Source of the DNA: Ectobius pallidus
Taxonomy: Eukaryota > Arthropoda > Insecta > Blattodea > Ectobiidae
DNA: 64,000 bases
Reading direction: 5' to 3'
NCBI GenBank assembly: GCA_964059195.1
Contig: CAXKWD010000004.1
Span: forward strand, 121,244,043 to 121,308,042
Part shown: positions 46,348-57,503 of the stretch, one piece after another
Position numbering within the stretch: position 1 is the stretch's first letter
Layout: every line of letters starts with the position of its first letter
Notes under the pieces: model-generated
What the model was told of the DNA's origin: nothing
The model's database searches: none
Seen by the model: the letters and a program-made list of their open reading frames with translations, nothing else
Translations under genes and position numbers: made by a program

Positions 46348-46689
46348 CTACACCATACGGCGTCTCTCGCATCCACGATTCCATCTTTTTCTGTCACTCC
46401 AGTCCTCATCTGTCATCTGCCTATCTTCCATGGACTGTCTCACACACTCACTCCACAGTAGTCGTGGTGTTCCTCTTTTCTTTCGGCGAGAAGGCTGCCA
46501 ATTATATATTTTCAATGGCCATCTTTCAGGTGACATTCTTCTCAAATGCCCATACCAGCTTAGACGTCGTCCCTCAATTGCGTTGATGATATTTATTGCT
46601 GTCACTTGCATTTGTTCTTGTATCATTACATTTTTTATTTTCTGAAGTTGGATCGACTTACATAAATCGACTACTCCCTCATTGGACAA
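46348..46689 (-). pseudogene. C-terminal fragment of a LINE (RTE-like) ORF
   Basis: The minus-strand frame of 113 codons includes IEGRRLSWYGHLRRMSPERW and a basic end RRKKRGTPRLLWSECVR, matching the C-terminal RWxGHxxRM...RGRPxxRW pattern of RTE/Jockey-type LINE proteins. The LINE is 5'-truncated. A TA-rich tract flanks the 3' end (46318-46335) and another occurs at 46720-46743. Confidence 0.65.
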
Positions 46690-46963
46690 AAATGAAGTTT
46701 ATTAATGCATGTTATGTAGTTTATAATATATATATATATATATAGCCTATAGTCAAGAATCTTCCCTGATGTTAACATTTTAAGTTCATTTTTTTTTGTT
46801 TCATATAAAAATTAATCTAATTGTTAAGAAGTTTATATTATAAAAGTCTTTTATGTGGATTTTGTACATAGTTAATTCCATTAAGTGCTCTTAAAATAAA
46901 ATATATAGCTTAATTTTAATGAAATTGTAATATTCATCAAATAAGAATAAGTTATGAGGGTGA

Positions 46964-47033
46964 ATCAAAAAGTAAGTTACAATTCCAAGTTATGGCCATT
47001 TATGCATAGGCAACATTGCTATGACAACATGCA
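46964..47033. repeat. Possible mariner-like terminus
   Basis: gagggtgaatcaaaaagtaa resembles a mariner-type terminal repeat, but no partner end was found. It abuts the repeat at 47034. Confidence 0.3.
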
Positions 47034-47231
47034 ATCTTGTTGGGTTTTATTAATTTATTTTTGCATTATTCTGTAACTTCCTTTGGCTTAAAGATTCCGT
47101 TTCCTTTGGTATTTTGTGCAGCTTAGCATTCAGTTGTCTTTTCCGCTGACGTCATACGTTAGAGTTATGAATTTACCCGTTTGGTGGCGCCGCACGCGCT
47201 TGGTAGGCTTCCTTGCCGGTGGAGGGGAATT
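47034..47231 (+). repeat. 195-bp direct repeat, copy 1 (partner at 55627-55823)
   Basis: The segment from ttgggttttattaattt through cttttccgctgacgtcatac to ggtggaggggaat recurs 8.6 kb downstream with a handful of differences. Flanking sequence on both sides differs. A Gypsy integrase tail lies between the copies, so they may be LTR pieces of one element. That is inference. Confidence 0.8.
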
Positions 47232-48000
47232 AGCTTCAGCAGTTGTTGAGTGCGGCCAAGTGTATCATGTAGTGCTTTTGGAAGTAAATACGCACCGTGG
47301 AGTTTCGCCGGGAAGTTTCTGGGTAAGCGGAAAGGTCATGGTTTTTCTAAATTATTAATCTTAACTTGAGAATTACTCACTTTCAAATTCAAGCATTTTT
47401 CATACTGTTAGAATGCAACTTTGTAGTCATGGTTCTGGCGTAGACCATGTTGGAAATGCCGATGGATACTATTGCATTGTTTTGTCGGGCGGGATCCCGT
47501 ATCATGTAGTTGCCGTACACTCCATTCCAAGACACTTATAGGTTGATTTAACTTCATGGTTATAGTTTCAGGTACTAGATAAGTGGATTGTGATTCAGTT
47601 GGTGGTATTATAGTAATATACTTGTATGTGAAATTTACATGGAGAGCCAGTTCGTATTCCAGTAATTATGCAAAGTCATCGATCTTAATGTATGAAATCT
47701 GTAGTCCCTGAATTATGTGAGTCTCTTCCTAGTCTATTATTTTTTTTTAGATATTCCGTAAATTGCAGAATGTTTATTTACGATTGGTGTTAAGATGCTA
47801 ATTAAGTAAGCATTGCATAGTTTCTACATTATCGTCATATGACGTTGTGCTTTGTTCGGTCGAGGTCACATTCCCCGAGGTCATGAACTTGCTCACGTTA
47901 GTTGAGTGTATTGATCTTGCGTAATGCATTCCTGTCTTATATTTACTTGTATCAGTAAAGTTCCCACGGTCTATTTTTGGGAGTTTCTGGGTTATTGACA
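47232..48000. other. Non-coding stretch
   Basis: No frame or repeat recognised beyond ordinary A+T-rich sequence. Confidence 0.4.
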
Positions 48001-48545
48001 TTTATAGCATTACATATTTTGCTGTTATAATTAAGCTTGTTTGCTTATTGGGATAAAGCTACATATATTTAATATTGGAAATTTTTCTAGCTGCCATTTG
48101 TCCATTATTTGCTGCATATTAAAACTACATTTTCACAGTGATTTTAGTTTGAATTTACTATTCAAAATATATTCCCATTCTAACACATTTATAGTATTAC
48201 ATATTTCCCTGTATATTCAAGATTGTTTGCTGTTGGGATAAAGTCATATATTTAATATTGGAAATTTTTCTAGCTGCCATTTGTCCATTATTTGCTGCAT
48301 ATTAAAACTACATTTTCTCAGTGATTTTAGTTTGAAATTACCATTCATAGTATATTTCTATCCTAGTATATTTATAGCATTACATATCTTGCTGGCATAT
48401 TTAAGCTTGTTGGCTATTGGGATAAAGTTACATAGGCCGATTTAATATTGCAAATTTTCTTACTTGTCATTTGTCCATTATTGGCGACATCGTAAAACTA
48501 CTTTTTCATAGCAACTTCAGTTTGAAATTATTACTATTCAAGGTA
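48001..48545. repeat. Tandem repeat, three diverged units of about 180-187 bp
   Basis: Units start at tttatagcattacatat (48001), tttatagtattacatat (48188) and tttatagcattacatat (48371). Each contains gggataaag, tttaatattg and catttgtccattatt in the same order. Confidence 0.85.
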
Positions 48546-49190
48546 TTTTTGAACTCAAAACAAATTTTCCATTTCCCCCCTAAAATTTTTCCTTGTATCA
48601 AATTAAACTTATATTTACTTAGTAGTGTTGCAGAATTTAGCCACTCCCTTTACTGCATTATTTGCTTGTATATTGATTCTATATGGCATTATAAGGTGCC
48701 ATCTTTAACGAAACATTTCTATGGCCTGGTAATTTTTTATACTCCTTTTGGCTTTGGGATATTATTAATTTTCTGTTTTCGGATATTATGGAAATTTGGT
48801 TAGCGACTTATTCTGATATTTGTCATTCTTTACCTTTCTTGTCAGGATAAATTCCGTATTGAATATTGTCTGCCCAAGTGTTGCTATTGGGTTGTGATTT
48901 AGATTACCCTATTTTGCTCTTCATTGGTTTAAAAGTTCTTTTCAAAAAATTGCATCTCTCTATATTAGTGAAGTACGTTAGGTTCAGATATATAGTGATA
49001 ATATACTCTATTTCGGGCCATTTACTTGCGCTTTTGTAACTAGTACTGCTGTACTCTTGTAAATGTTTACCTTTTGCTTGCTTTAGCAGTACTTGGTATT
49101 TTCCCCTCTTGTTGAACTTTTGGTAACTTGATATTATTCCCACCCGTACTTCTTTATATTTAGATTCAAGCTGTATGATTTTGCATATTT

Positions 49191-49572
49191 ACTGAAACTA
49201 CTATTGGACATTACAATTTTATGATTGTGAATGTAATTCATAAATATTAATAGTATTTTGGTTACTATTCCTTATATTTGAAATATATTGTGAGATCTTC
49301 TTTGATGAAGTCAATATACTACTTAAGATAAATTGTCCAATAAGTGCACGACTACATACTGTCTTTATACCAAGAATATTTACTGAATTTACCATTGGAC
49401 ATTATATTTTTTGATTGTGAATGTACTTCATAAAAGTTAATAGTATTTTGGTTACTATTTCTTATATTTGAAATATATTGGGAGATCTTCTTTGATGAAG
49501 TTAGTATACTAATCTAGGATAAGTTGTCCAATAAGTGCACGACTACATACTGTGTTTATACTAAAAATTTTA
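49191..49572. repeat. Tandem repeat, two units of about 191 bp
   Basis: Copies begin actgaaactactattggaca (49191) and actgaatttaccattggaca (49382). Both contain gagatcttctttgatgaag and end gtgcacgactacatactg. Confidence 0.85.
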
Positions 49573-50130
49573 CATACCTTCTGGTTCTCTCTGGATATTA
49601 AATTAACAGCATAGCTTGTGTACGCTGTTTTGTTACCAGGATTGTTTTAGGGCAATTGTGTTTACATTTTCATTGAAGAAAAGCAAATTGACACTTAATT
49701 AAATATTTATTATATATATATATATATTATTGTTATATTCACTTTTTCAAGAATATATAGTTTGTTACACTGTTTATGGGTTAATTTGTTGGTCACGTTT
49801 CTCCTGGCGTTATCCTCTAGTGTCCACCGTCCATACAGAACTAGTTTCTTTCTACTACCTCTGGTTAGGTCCTAAATTAGTCCTTGCTTCCTGGATTTTT
49901 CACAATTAGCATTTCCCTTGGTGCCGACTTAGAGTGTAAATCTAGAAATATAAGCAGTTTCCTATTCCCCATAACCCAGACCAAGTTCAAAGTCGGTACA
50001 GATGGTAGCAGATATCCATTTTCCTTCTGTGCGGACGGTGGAGGGATGCTCCATCTAGTCGCATCAGTTAAACTTAAATTTGTTAGGTTTCGGCAAGTTT
50101 TTTTTTCTTTTTCAAATTTTGTCGCCCACC
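49573..50130. other. Non-coding stretch upstream of piggyBac
   Basis: Includes an atatatatat run at about 49713-49727. An 88-codon minus-strand frame at 49877-50143 matches nothing I know and runs into the piggyBac end. Confidence 0.4.
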
Positions 50131-50134
50131 TTAA

Positions 50135-52970
50135 CCCTTTCACTGCTAATGACGGAGCTGTTCCGTCGGGAATAATGGCACTTGCGTGTGCTGTTGACGG
50201 AACTGTACCGGCCGGGAAGTTGGTGCTTTAGATGAGACGATTGCGCAAGGTTTAGAATTTTTTAACACGGTTTCAACGAAAGGATAGCCTTCTGCCATCT
50301 CTTGGGGTTAGATAGAACTTCGTTTCATTGCTTTCCCTGCCCTGTGGTGCATTCTGTAGACGAAAATGTGAGGCCTTGCACAAGGTTGCGTTGTATGTAC
50401 GAGGCAATGAACTCAAGAGTCATGTGACATGCGGGGATTCACGTCAAGGCCAGGGGTAGCACAGTCATGGCTTCCACGAGCAAAGATACGCGTTTATTAC
50501 GTGAGGACGAAATTTTGGCTTATTTTGACTCTTTGCCCTCTGATTATTCGGAATTATCGCAAAGTGACAGTGACAGTGACAGTGTCGATCTGAATAAAGA
50601 TCAGTTCAGTGATTCTAGTGATGACAGTGAAAGTGTTATTCAGCAACCTGTGCAACCCACAAAGAGACGACATACTGGCCCTCCACTATTTCAATGGCAG
50701 TCGGGTAATTTCAGCCCGAATGTTCATAAATTTTCCAATAAAAATTCCGGAATTTCGGCAAATATAGGCGTAGATGAAAATTGCACTGTCTTTGACATTT
50801 CCAAAATTTTTTTCCCCATGCATATTATGCAGATAATTGCTGACGAGACAAATAAGTATTATAATTTTTTGTCCAAGAAATTACCACCAAGCCCTTATTC
50901 TCGTCTACAGTCATGGACTGAAACTTCACCTGAAGAACTGTACATTTTCTTAGGACTGACAATGCTCATGGCCAGAGTAAAAAAACTTACCATTGCAGAA
51001 TACTGGTCCAGAGATCCCCTAATTTCCACACCTCAGTTTGCAGACTACATGTCCCGAGATAGATACCTTTTACTACTAAAACTTCTGCATTTCAATGACA
51101 ATGAGACACAGGTCCAAGGGCAAAGACTGCATAAACTGAAACCAATTATTGACCATCTGAGGAAAACTTTCAGTGAAGTGTTTAAACCTTTCCAAAATAT
51201 TTGCATTGATGAGAGCCTAGTATTGTTCAAAGGTCGTCTGGTATTTCAACAGTATATTCCCTCAAAAAGGCATAGGTTTGGTATAAAGGTTTTTGTGCTT
51301 TGCGACTGTGAGACAGGATATGTATTGGACTTTATTGTTTATACAGGGGCAACTACAGAAATAGGTGAGAACCGTGACTTTGGGATTTCTGGGGCTGTTG
51401 TACAAACACTAATGACAAAGTATCTTGGTAAAGGACACAACTTGTGGCTTGACAATTGGTATTCCGGTCTTCTCCTCTATAACTGGCTTCATGCAAATGG
51501 AACAAATGTGTGTGGCACAGTCAGAAGGAACAGGAAAGAAATGCCTAAAATAACAGGAAAATTAGACAAAGGACAAGTCGAGTTAAGACATACTGACAAT
51601 ATGTTGACAGTGCGATGGATGGACAGACGAGAAGTATGTATGTTGACAACTTTGCACAAAGATACAATGAAACCCTCTGGAAAAATTGACAGAAAGACAG
51701 ACACTCCAATAATGAAGCCTGAATGTGTACTGGACTACAATAAGAACATGGGTGCAGTGGACAGGACTGACATGATGATTAGTTCGCTGGAATGTGTCAG
51801 GAAATCAGTGAAATGGTACAGAAAATTCTTCTTTCATCTTTTAGATGTTACTGTACTAAATTCACAGGCACTCTTCAATGTGAAAACAGGTAAGAATATT
51901 ACTCTGGCTGATTTTCAACTTACTCTCATAAGAGAGATTTTCAAACAGTTCCACAGACCAAGACCAACCAGTAAATCTGGACGATCTTTAGCTGGTGATC
52001 AGCCCTTGAGACTTACAGAGAGACATTTTCCAATAGCTGTACCACCCACCCCAAACAAAGCCAAACCTGCTAGGAAATGTCATGTCTGTTCCAATACCAC
52101 CCAGAGGGAAAAGAAAAGGAAGGATACGAAGTACATGTGTGCCAAATGTGATGTCGGTTTGTGCCTACAACCCTGCTTTGAAATTTTCCACACAAAAAAC
52201 CAATTTTAAAATTTAACTATTGTTGTGGTATTTATAAATATATTATTTTTAATAATTTTAATAGGAATTTTACAGACCTAACTGGTAATATTTCATATAA
52301 AGCAAACAAAGAAGTGCATTTTTGACACCCCTGTCTTGTAAAATATCAATAATATTTTCTATGCAATGCCTTTATACTTATAATTTATAGAAAGTTACAT
52401 TATTTTCACATAATTATGTAACCTTGAAGGTTTCATCCCTAAAATACAAGTAAATTAATTTTGGAAACCCCTGATTTGTAAAAACACTTTTGAAAACAAT
52501 TTTTTTGTGTATGCAGTACCTTTAGTCATTGTTTCAAAATGTGCAACCGGCATTATTTACACAGAATTTGTGATTGTTCAGCATTTCAATTCTAAGAAAA
52601 AAACATTTTGGCCACCCCTAAATTGTAAAAATATTGCTAAAATGCCATTTGACTTGGAGTCTTCAATGATAACCAAAAGTAAGTGCAATTTTCTATTATT
52701 TACAAATTAAACTTTCGATTTGACAATAATGGCCTTTGTGGACAACCCTGAATTATGTGCGTTGCATATGGTATACTTTACACTTTTTAACATGTGTGTT
52801 TTTGGGCATATGGGCCATCAAGAACAGTCTAAAACATGATTGGTAAGTGATTTCAGAATATTTGCATTACTTTCTGCATGCTAACCCACAATTTAAGAAA
52901 AAATAAAAAAAGTGAAAATATCTCAGCAAGGAGGATATGACAGCTTGCTAATATCTCAGCAGTGAAAGGG
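50135..52970 (+). mobile_element. piggyBac element, complete, TTAA target duplications
   Basis: TTAA at 50131-50134 and 52971-52974 flank inverted termini CCCTTTCACTGCT (left) and AGCAGTGAAAGGG (right), 13 bp. Subterminal palindromic motif gacggagctgttccgtc lies at 50151-50167. The element is 2,836 bp and holds one uninterrupted transposase ORF. All parts needed for transposition are visible, so it may be active or recently so. Confidence 0.95.
50467..52209 (+). CDS. piggyBac transposase, intact 580-residue ORF
   Basis: The ATG at 50467 is the first in frame, 333 bp inside the element. The protein excises and inserts the element at TTAA without footprint. Parts: acidic Ser/Asp-rich N-terminus (about residues 25-60, including repeated SDSD); DDE_Tnp_1_7 domain beginning ENCTVFDISKIFFP (about residue 103); catalytic Asp 248 (ICIDESLVLF), Asp 329 (LWLDNWYSG), Asp 432 with Asp 435 (GAVDRTDMM), matching the D,D,D(+D) pattern of piggyBac; and a C-terminal cysteine-rich zinc domain CHVCSN...CAKCDVGLCLQPCF (about 539-572) that binds the ends. 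Length (580) is close to the 594 residues of the founder. No stop or frameshift is seen. A domesticated gene is less likely because both termini and TSDs are intact. Confidence 0.95.
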   Translation: MASTSKDTRLLREDEILAYFDSLPSDYSELSQSDSDSDSVDLNKDQFSDSSDDSESVIQQPVQPTKRRHTGPPLFQWQSGNFSPNVHKFSNKNSGISANIGVDENCTVFDISKIFFPMHIMQIIADETNKYYNFLSKKLPPSPYSRLQSWTETSPEELYIFLGLTMLMARVKKLTIAEYWSRDPLISTPQFADYMSRDRYLLLLKLLHFNDNETQVQGQRLHKLKPIIDHLRKTFSEVFKPFQNICIDESLVLFKGRLVFQQYIPSKRHRFGIKVFVLCDCETGYVLDFIVYTGATTEIGENRDFGISGAVVQTLMTKYLGKGHNLWLDNWYSGLLLYNWLHANGTNVCGTVRRNRKEMPKITGKLDKGQVELRHTDNMLTVRWMDRREVCMLTTLHKDTMKPSGKIDRKTDTPIMKPECVLDYNKNMGAVDRTDMMISSLECVRKSVKWYRKFFFHLLDVTVLNSQALFNVKTGKNITLADFQLTLIREIFKQFHRPRPTSKSGRSLAGDQPLRLTERHFPIAVPPTPNKAKPARKCHVCSNTTQREKKRKDTKYMCAKCDVGLCLQPCFEIFHTKNQF

Positions 52971-52974
52971 TTAA

Positions 52975-53225
52975 ACACACTGAGTCTGAGCGACTGGGTG
53001 ATGTGCAGGAATTATCCCATCAGCAAGGCGGGTGAACAGTTTACCAAGAAACTGGCCCCCCGTTTTGTTGGTCCATATGAAGTTATTAGAGTCTTGCATA
53101 ATGTATTAACCTTTCTATTGCAGCATCGTGAGGACCAATCTCTCCGGCGATGCCATGCTTCACAGATGAAAATGTTTAATCCTTCCATTTCAGGTCCTGG
53201 GGCTGACGATGCTGTTGGAGATTAA
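52975..53225 (+). pseudogene. Gypsy integrase C-terminal tail
   Basis: The frame reads WVMCRNYPISKAGEQFTKKL, then APRFVGPYEVIRVLHNVLTF and RRCHASQMKMFNP, the GPY/F-type C-terminal domain of Ty3/Gypsy integrases (usual KLAPKFxGPYxV and H.SQMKPF). It starts right at the piggyBac TTAA, and no upstream integrase core was found on the other side of piggyBac. It ends at a stop (TAA, 53223-53225). Confidence 0.7.
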
Positions 53226-53967
53226 TTCTGTCACATGGAGTTATTTCCTTGGTTTTGAGTGTTTTCAATGTATTTTTTTGGGTGTCTTGGATGGTGTACG
53301 TATTATGTGTGAGTTGCCCTCATTAAGTATCCTTAATATTATGAAGTCAATGTGGCTATGTTAGCCGACTTTGCTTTTTCTTGTTTAACCATGACCTTTT
53401 CACTTCTCATATTCCCCGGGGTGCGAATTCTTGCTCCCTTCTGGAGTATTTTTGTCTGTGTATTTGCCATGTCTAAATAATATTTCCTGCACTCAACAAC
53501 TACTCTATGGATCTGCCCATATATGTCTGATATAATTAAATGTTAATCTTTGAGATAATTGTAAAAAAAAGGAGAGATAGAGTTAAAAGGCTAAACCTTT
53601 AAAGGAAAATTATGTGATGTTTATGGAAATCATTAATAAACAGACAAAAAGGGGCCCCTTCTTGAAATAAAGGTGATTTTATGGTTATGGAAACCATGTA
53701 AATTAAGTGTTACTTGAGACATTTAATATTCCAATCAGTATAGATTCAAACTAAGGAAATATATATTATATGCCTTGAAGAAAATATGAATTATAACAGA
53801 CGTGTTTCTGTTGTGTATTTATTACACACATTTTGACCTTATGTTAAAATTGGGGCTAAAATTCTACGGAAAATTAATACAAGGCTCTAACTGAAAAAAA
53901 GAAAGAAAGATGTGAAATCATAGAAGAACAAGAAGTAATAACAGACATGTATATATCATCTCGTCCG
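53226..53967. other. Non-coding, possible 3' end of the Gypsy relic
   Basis: A purine run aaaaaaaaggagagatag at about 53563-53580 could be a polypurine tract preceding a degraded LTR. No partner LTR was found. Confidence 0.3.
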
Positions 53968-54205
53968 CCGCCGTGGGTGAGTTGGTAGCGTGACTGCCGG
54001 CCACCTGGGCGGCCCGGGTTCGATTCCCGACCGGGTCGGGGATTTTTCAGTAGTGAAAAATGTCTTTCCCGGGTTCAGGACTGGGTGTGTGTGTGTCCTT
54101 AGGTTTAAGTAGGTAGGGGACTGGCGCACCCCGGTAACAAATCCGCTGTGAATATCCCCTTACGGGATCACCAGGGGTCGCTCGCGAACCTGAGGAATAA
54201 CATAT
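53968..54205 (+). mobile_element. tRNA-derived SINE
   Basis: A pol III A box (tgggtgagttggtagcg, 53975-53991) and B box (gggttcgattccc, about 54017-54029) lie about 30 bp apart as in a tRNA. They are followed by a non-tRNA body to about 54200. Only the internal promoter region resembles a tRNA; the body and a degraded acceptor stem show it is a SINE, not a tRNA gene. Flanking atatat sequences may hide a TSD. Confidence 0.75.
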
Positions 54206-54596
54206 ATATATCTCACCATAAGTTAACAATTTCGACAAAAATTTGAGTCATGGCAAATCTGAAATAAAGTATTAAGTGCCCATAAAAAGAAAAAAGAAAG
54301 ACTCTATATGGAAACTTTTCGGGAAGTGCAACTCACACTGCGTTCCCCCCTGATATTAAGGAAGATACTGTGCGCTGTGGATTCTGTTGCAGTGTATGTT
54401 GGAGGTTGGAGCCTGCTTTCTTCCGTTCGGGCATGTACTAGTCATGCCTGTTTGGATGGTACTGAGACCATCACCGAGGTAGCTCCTTCGACTTGATTTT
54501 GTCATTATGTGTGGCCGGGTGGATCTCACTCCTCTTCGTGTGTTGCCCTTTCGTCCTTGTGGCAGCTCCGCTTTCTTCAACATACTGTGTTTTCTT
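54206..54596. other. Non-coding stretch
   Basis: No gene, terminal repeat or RNA recognised between the SINE and the short tandem repeats. Confidence 0.4.
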
Positions 54597-54740
54597 CTCT
54601 GGAGATAAATAAAGATATCTCTGATATTGTCTAGAGACAAAATCAAGCCATCTCTAACAGCTTCTGGAGATAAACAAGACATCTCTAGTATTGTTGTGAA
54701 GATAATCTTATAGACATCTCCGGCATCGTCCTTCTGATAT
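54597..54740. repeat. Degenerate short tandem repeat
   Basis: Irregular units of the type ctggagataaataaagatat then ctctgatattgt recur about four times, with spacing near 35-50 bp. Confidence 0.6.
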
Positions 54741-54859
54741 TTCACACTTTACCGCCAGTATTTAATTAACTTCTGATATTGCTTACTTTTGCATTTATGT
54801 GAAGATGTTATTCTTCGATATTGGTTATGCAGTGTATTTTTATAAAAAAATAAATAAAT

Positions 54860-55010
54860 AAACTTTGAAAAATTTGCTTAAATTTTGGACTTGCCCGAAG
54901 AGGCATTTTTTTATCAAATTTACTTAAACTTTGGACTCGGCCAAACGGCCATTTTTTCAACTTTGAAAAATTTACTTGAACTTTGGATTTGGCCAAAGAG
55001 CCATTAATCA
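54860..55010. repeat. Short tandem repeat, three units of about 45-53 bp
   Basis: Units of the form aaatttacttaaactttgga followed by ctcggccaaacggccattttt start near 54870, 54915 and 54968. Confidence 0.75.
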
Positions 55011-55626
55011 TGTTGGGACGTCATGCTTGATTTGTAGTATGGACACATGCCTTGTTTACATGCAATTGCAGTGGGGACGGTTGCATCCTCTGGTGTAACC
55101 AGCTACATATCTTTTGAAACATAAACAAAGACATTTCATTGTGTTATCAGACATATATACATGTTAACTAGGACTCTACGAACAATTTCTAATTCATATA
55201 GACAACTTATGAATTCATTTTTCAGCCAGAGGTATTTTGGTGATATATTGGATGTCTCATTTGTGAAATTGTTGGGTATTTCAACCATGATGCATACTAG
55301 TGTTGTTTCCGTTCAGGGTTTAGTATTAATTGATTTTGGCAGATCCATATTTTATTTTATGTCTTGTGTATATAAATTATTATGAGTGAGGCTAATTGTG
55401 TACAAACAATTTAACAGTGTTATTATCATGCTCATTTAGCATTTTCAATGTAGTTAATCTCTAGTCATGATGATGGTGTTTAACTTTAAATGTCGGGTAT
55501 CAGTGCTGTTGTTTAGAATTACATCAAAACACAAAAAAACTGTCATATTGAACTTTGAAAGTACATTAAGGTGTCTTTGGAGTACCCAGATGGAGTTCCT
55601 TTCGGGCAGAAATGGGAGGATTGTAA

Positions 55627-55823
55627 TCTAGTTGGGTTTTATTAATTTTTTTTTGCATTTATTCTGTAACTTCCTTTGGCTTAAAGATTCCGTTTCCTTC
55701 GGTATTTTGTGCAGCTTAGCATTCAGCTGTCTTTTCCGCTGACGTCATACGTTAGAGTTATGAATTTTCCCGTTTGGTGGCGCCGCGCGCGCTTGGTAGG
55801 CTTCCTCGCCGGTGGAGGGGAAT
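55627..55823 (+). repeat. 195-bp direct repeat, copy 2 (partner at 47034-47231)
   Basis: Same segment as copy 1, including gctgacgtcatacgttagag and the GC-rich ggtggcgccgcgcgcgcttgg. Sequence following the repeat differs from copy 1. Confidence 0.8.
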
Positions 55824-55937
55824 ACTTGTATCTAGGGAGAAACGAAGAGGAGCCGCTACGACTGTTCGGCAGCACTGGGCTATGACGTCACTTCCAGCAT
55901 CTGGCAATCAAGCAGAAGAGGTTCGCATCACGCCGGT

Positions 55938-56830
55938 GTCATCCCTTCCAGCGGGCGTTTATAGGTTAGAAAAGTCTTTGTTTTCCCTTTACCATTATTT
56001 TGTACACTTTAAACGGAAAGTAACCTTACATTTGACCTCTATAATTTATGAAGAACACAACTAGCTAAAATAGTTGATTTTTTCTTTGTTTTTTAGGATC
56101 ATAAACAAAGTGTCTTCATGGGAGCATCTTTAATTACTTACAGAATTTCTTTTGATAGTGACTCAACGATATGGATGTTGTGAATATGTAGTACACAAGG
56201 CAAAGGTGAAGTGTTCAGTTGTTTAAAGATATCTCCGCTTCCTGTCCTCGTGGGAACATCTTTAATTATTTACATAGTTTGACCCAACAATTTTTTAATT
56301 ATTAGACGATTTACAACACGTGGTATTGCGTAGTTATGATATTAAAGAATGCCTTCCAGCAGGCGTTTATAGGTTAGAAAAGTCTTTGTTTTCCCTTTAC
56401 CATTATTTTGTACACTTTAGACGGAAAGTAACTTTCCTCTATGGTTTATGAAGAACATAACTAGCTAAAATAGTTGATTTTTCTTTGTTTTTTAGGATGA
56501 TAAACATAGTGTCCTCATTGGAGCATCTTTAATTACAGAATTTTTCTCTTGATAGTGACTCAACGATGTGGATGTTATGAATATGTAGTACACAAGGCAA
56601 AGGTAAAGAGTTCAGTTTTTAAAAGATATCTCTGCTTCCTGTCCTCGTGGGAACATCTTTCTTTATTTACATAGTTTGACCATAACAATTTGTGAATTTT
56701 TAGACATTTAGCCCACGTGGTATTGCATAGTTATGATATTGAGGGATGCCTTCCAGCAACCATTTATAGGTTAGAAAAGTGACATCTTTGTTCGGTATTA
56801 TTTTGTGCACTTTAAACGGAAAGTAATTTT
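55938..56830. repeat. Tandem repeat of about 400-bp units, two full and one partial
   Basis: Units begin ccttccagc...tttataggttagaaaag at about 55944, 56352 and 56749. Each contains acggaaagtaac, aactagctaaaatagttg and ctcgtgggaacatcttt in order. Units differ by small indels. Confidence 0.88.
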
Positions 56831-56901
56831 ACATATGGGTCATTCCATGTCAAATCAACTAACAGTCTAAACCTTGACCTCTCAGATTTGTGTGATTTTT
56901 T

Positions 56902-57503
56902 GGCGAAAGATAGATCCGTGCCGCGCACCGGCGAAGCTCCACCCGCCTGCTCGTTTCCCCTGCTGACCCTCGCTTCTGAGCCAATGCGCACACTACTGCT
57001 TGCTTCCCCTACATCTCCTATCACGGCTATGTACTAGCTCAGTGCCGATACTGCAGCTCACTGTTATAGCCTTTGTTATATACATATGAAGCATGTTAAA
57101 TTAAGACGGCAACACAAAATAAAACAAATATTGGTAAAAGATCATTTATGCTGCACACCAGACAAGATCTGACTGCCGGTTCCTTCCCCTCGCTTCCGAG
57201 CCTGCGCACGCACCTCACTATTTTACCATGGCTTCCTTGACAGTTGGAACGATGTTTTATGAAAGGTGTGGAAGGGTAAAAAGCTTCTGCATTTGGTTAA
57301 ATAATGATAGGTAAATTCTAGGTCAGTGACAGGTTTTGTTAGGTTAGCAATGTTATGTTAGTTTAGGAGCAATATACTGAATAGCGCGAGGTTTATGTCT
57401 CACATTGAATCTCTTCTGCAATGAAACCCTAAGCCTTCCGAGGCAGGTCCCATTACAGAGTTGATGGGAGGAGCATAGTGCGCAGCATAAAACTATTTTT
57501 TCC
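56902..57503. mobile_element. 602-bp insertion within the left inverted-repeat arm, 8-bp TSD
   Basis: The outer left arm is broken between GATTTTTT at 56894-56901 and its duplicate at 57504-57511; the right arm is continuous at this point. Termini tggcgaaagatag and ctattttttcca are weakly inverted. The interior is more G+C-rich (gtgccgcgcaccggcgaagc) and non-coding. Confidence 0.65.

Noticed and set aside
46310..46645. 111-codon plus-strand frame
   Set aside because: Antisense shadow of the LINE C-terminal fragment on the minus strand.
48001..49572. CRISPR-like array
   Set aside because: These are plain tandem repeats with units of about 180-190 bp and no spacer structure.
49877..50143. 88-codon minus-strand frame before piggyBac
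   Set aside because: It runs across the piggyBac left end and matches no family I know.
53968..54040. Possible functional tRNA gene
   Set aside because: A and B boxes are present but the acceptor stem does not close convincingly and a non-tRNA body follows, so a tRNA-derived SINE explains it better.
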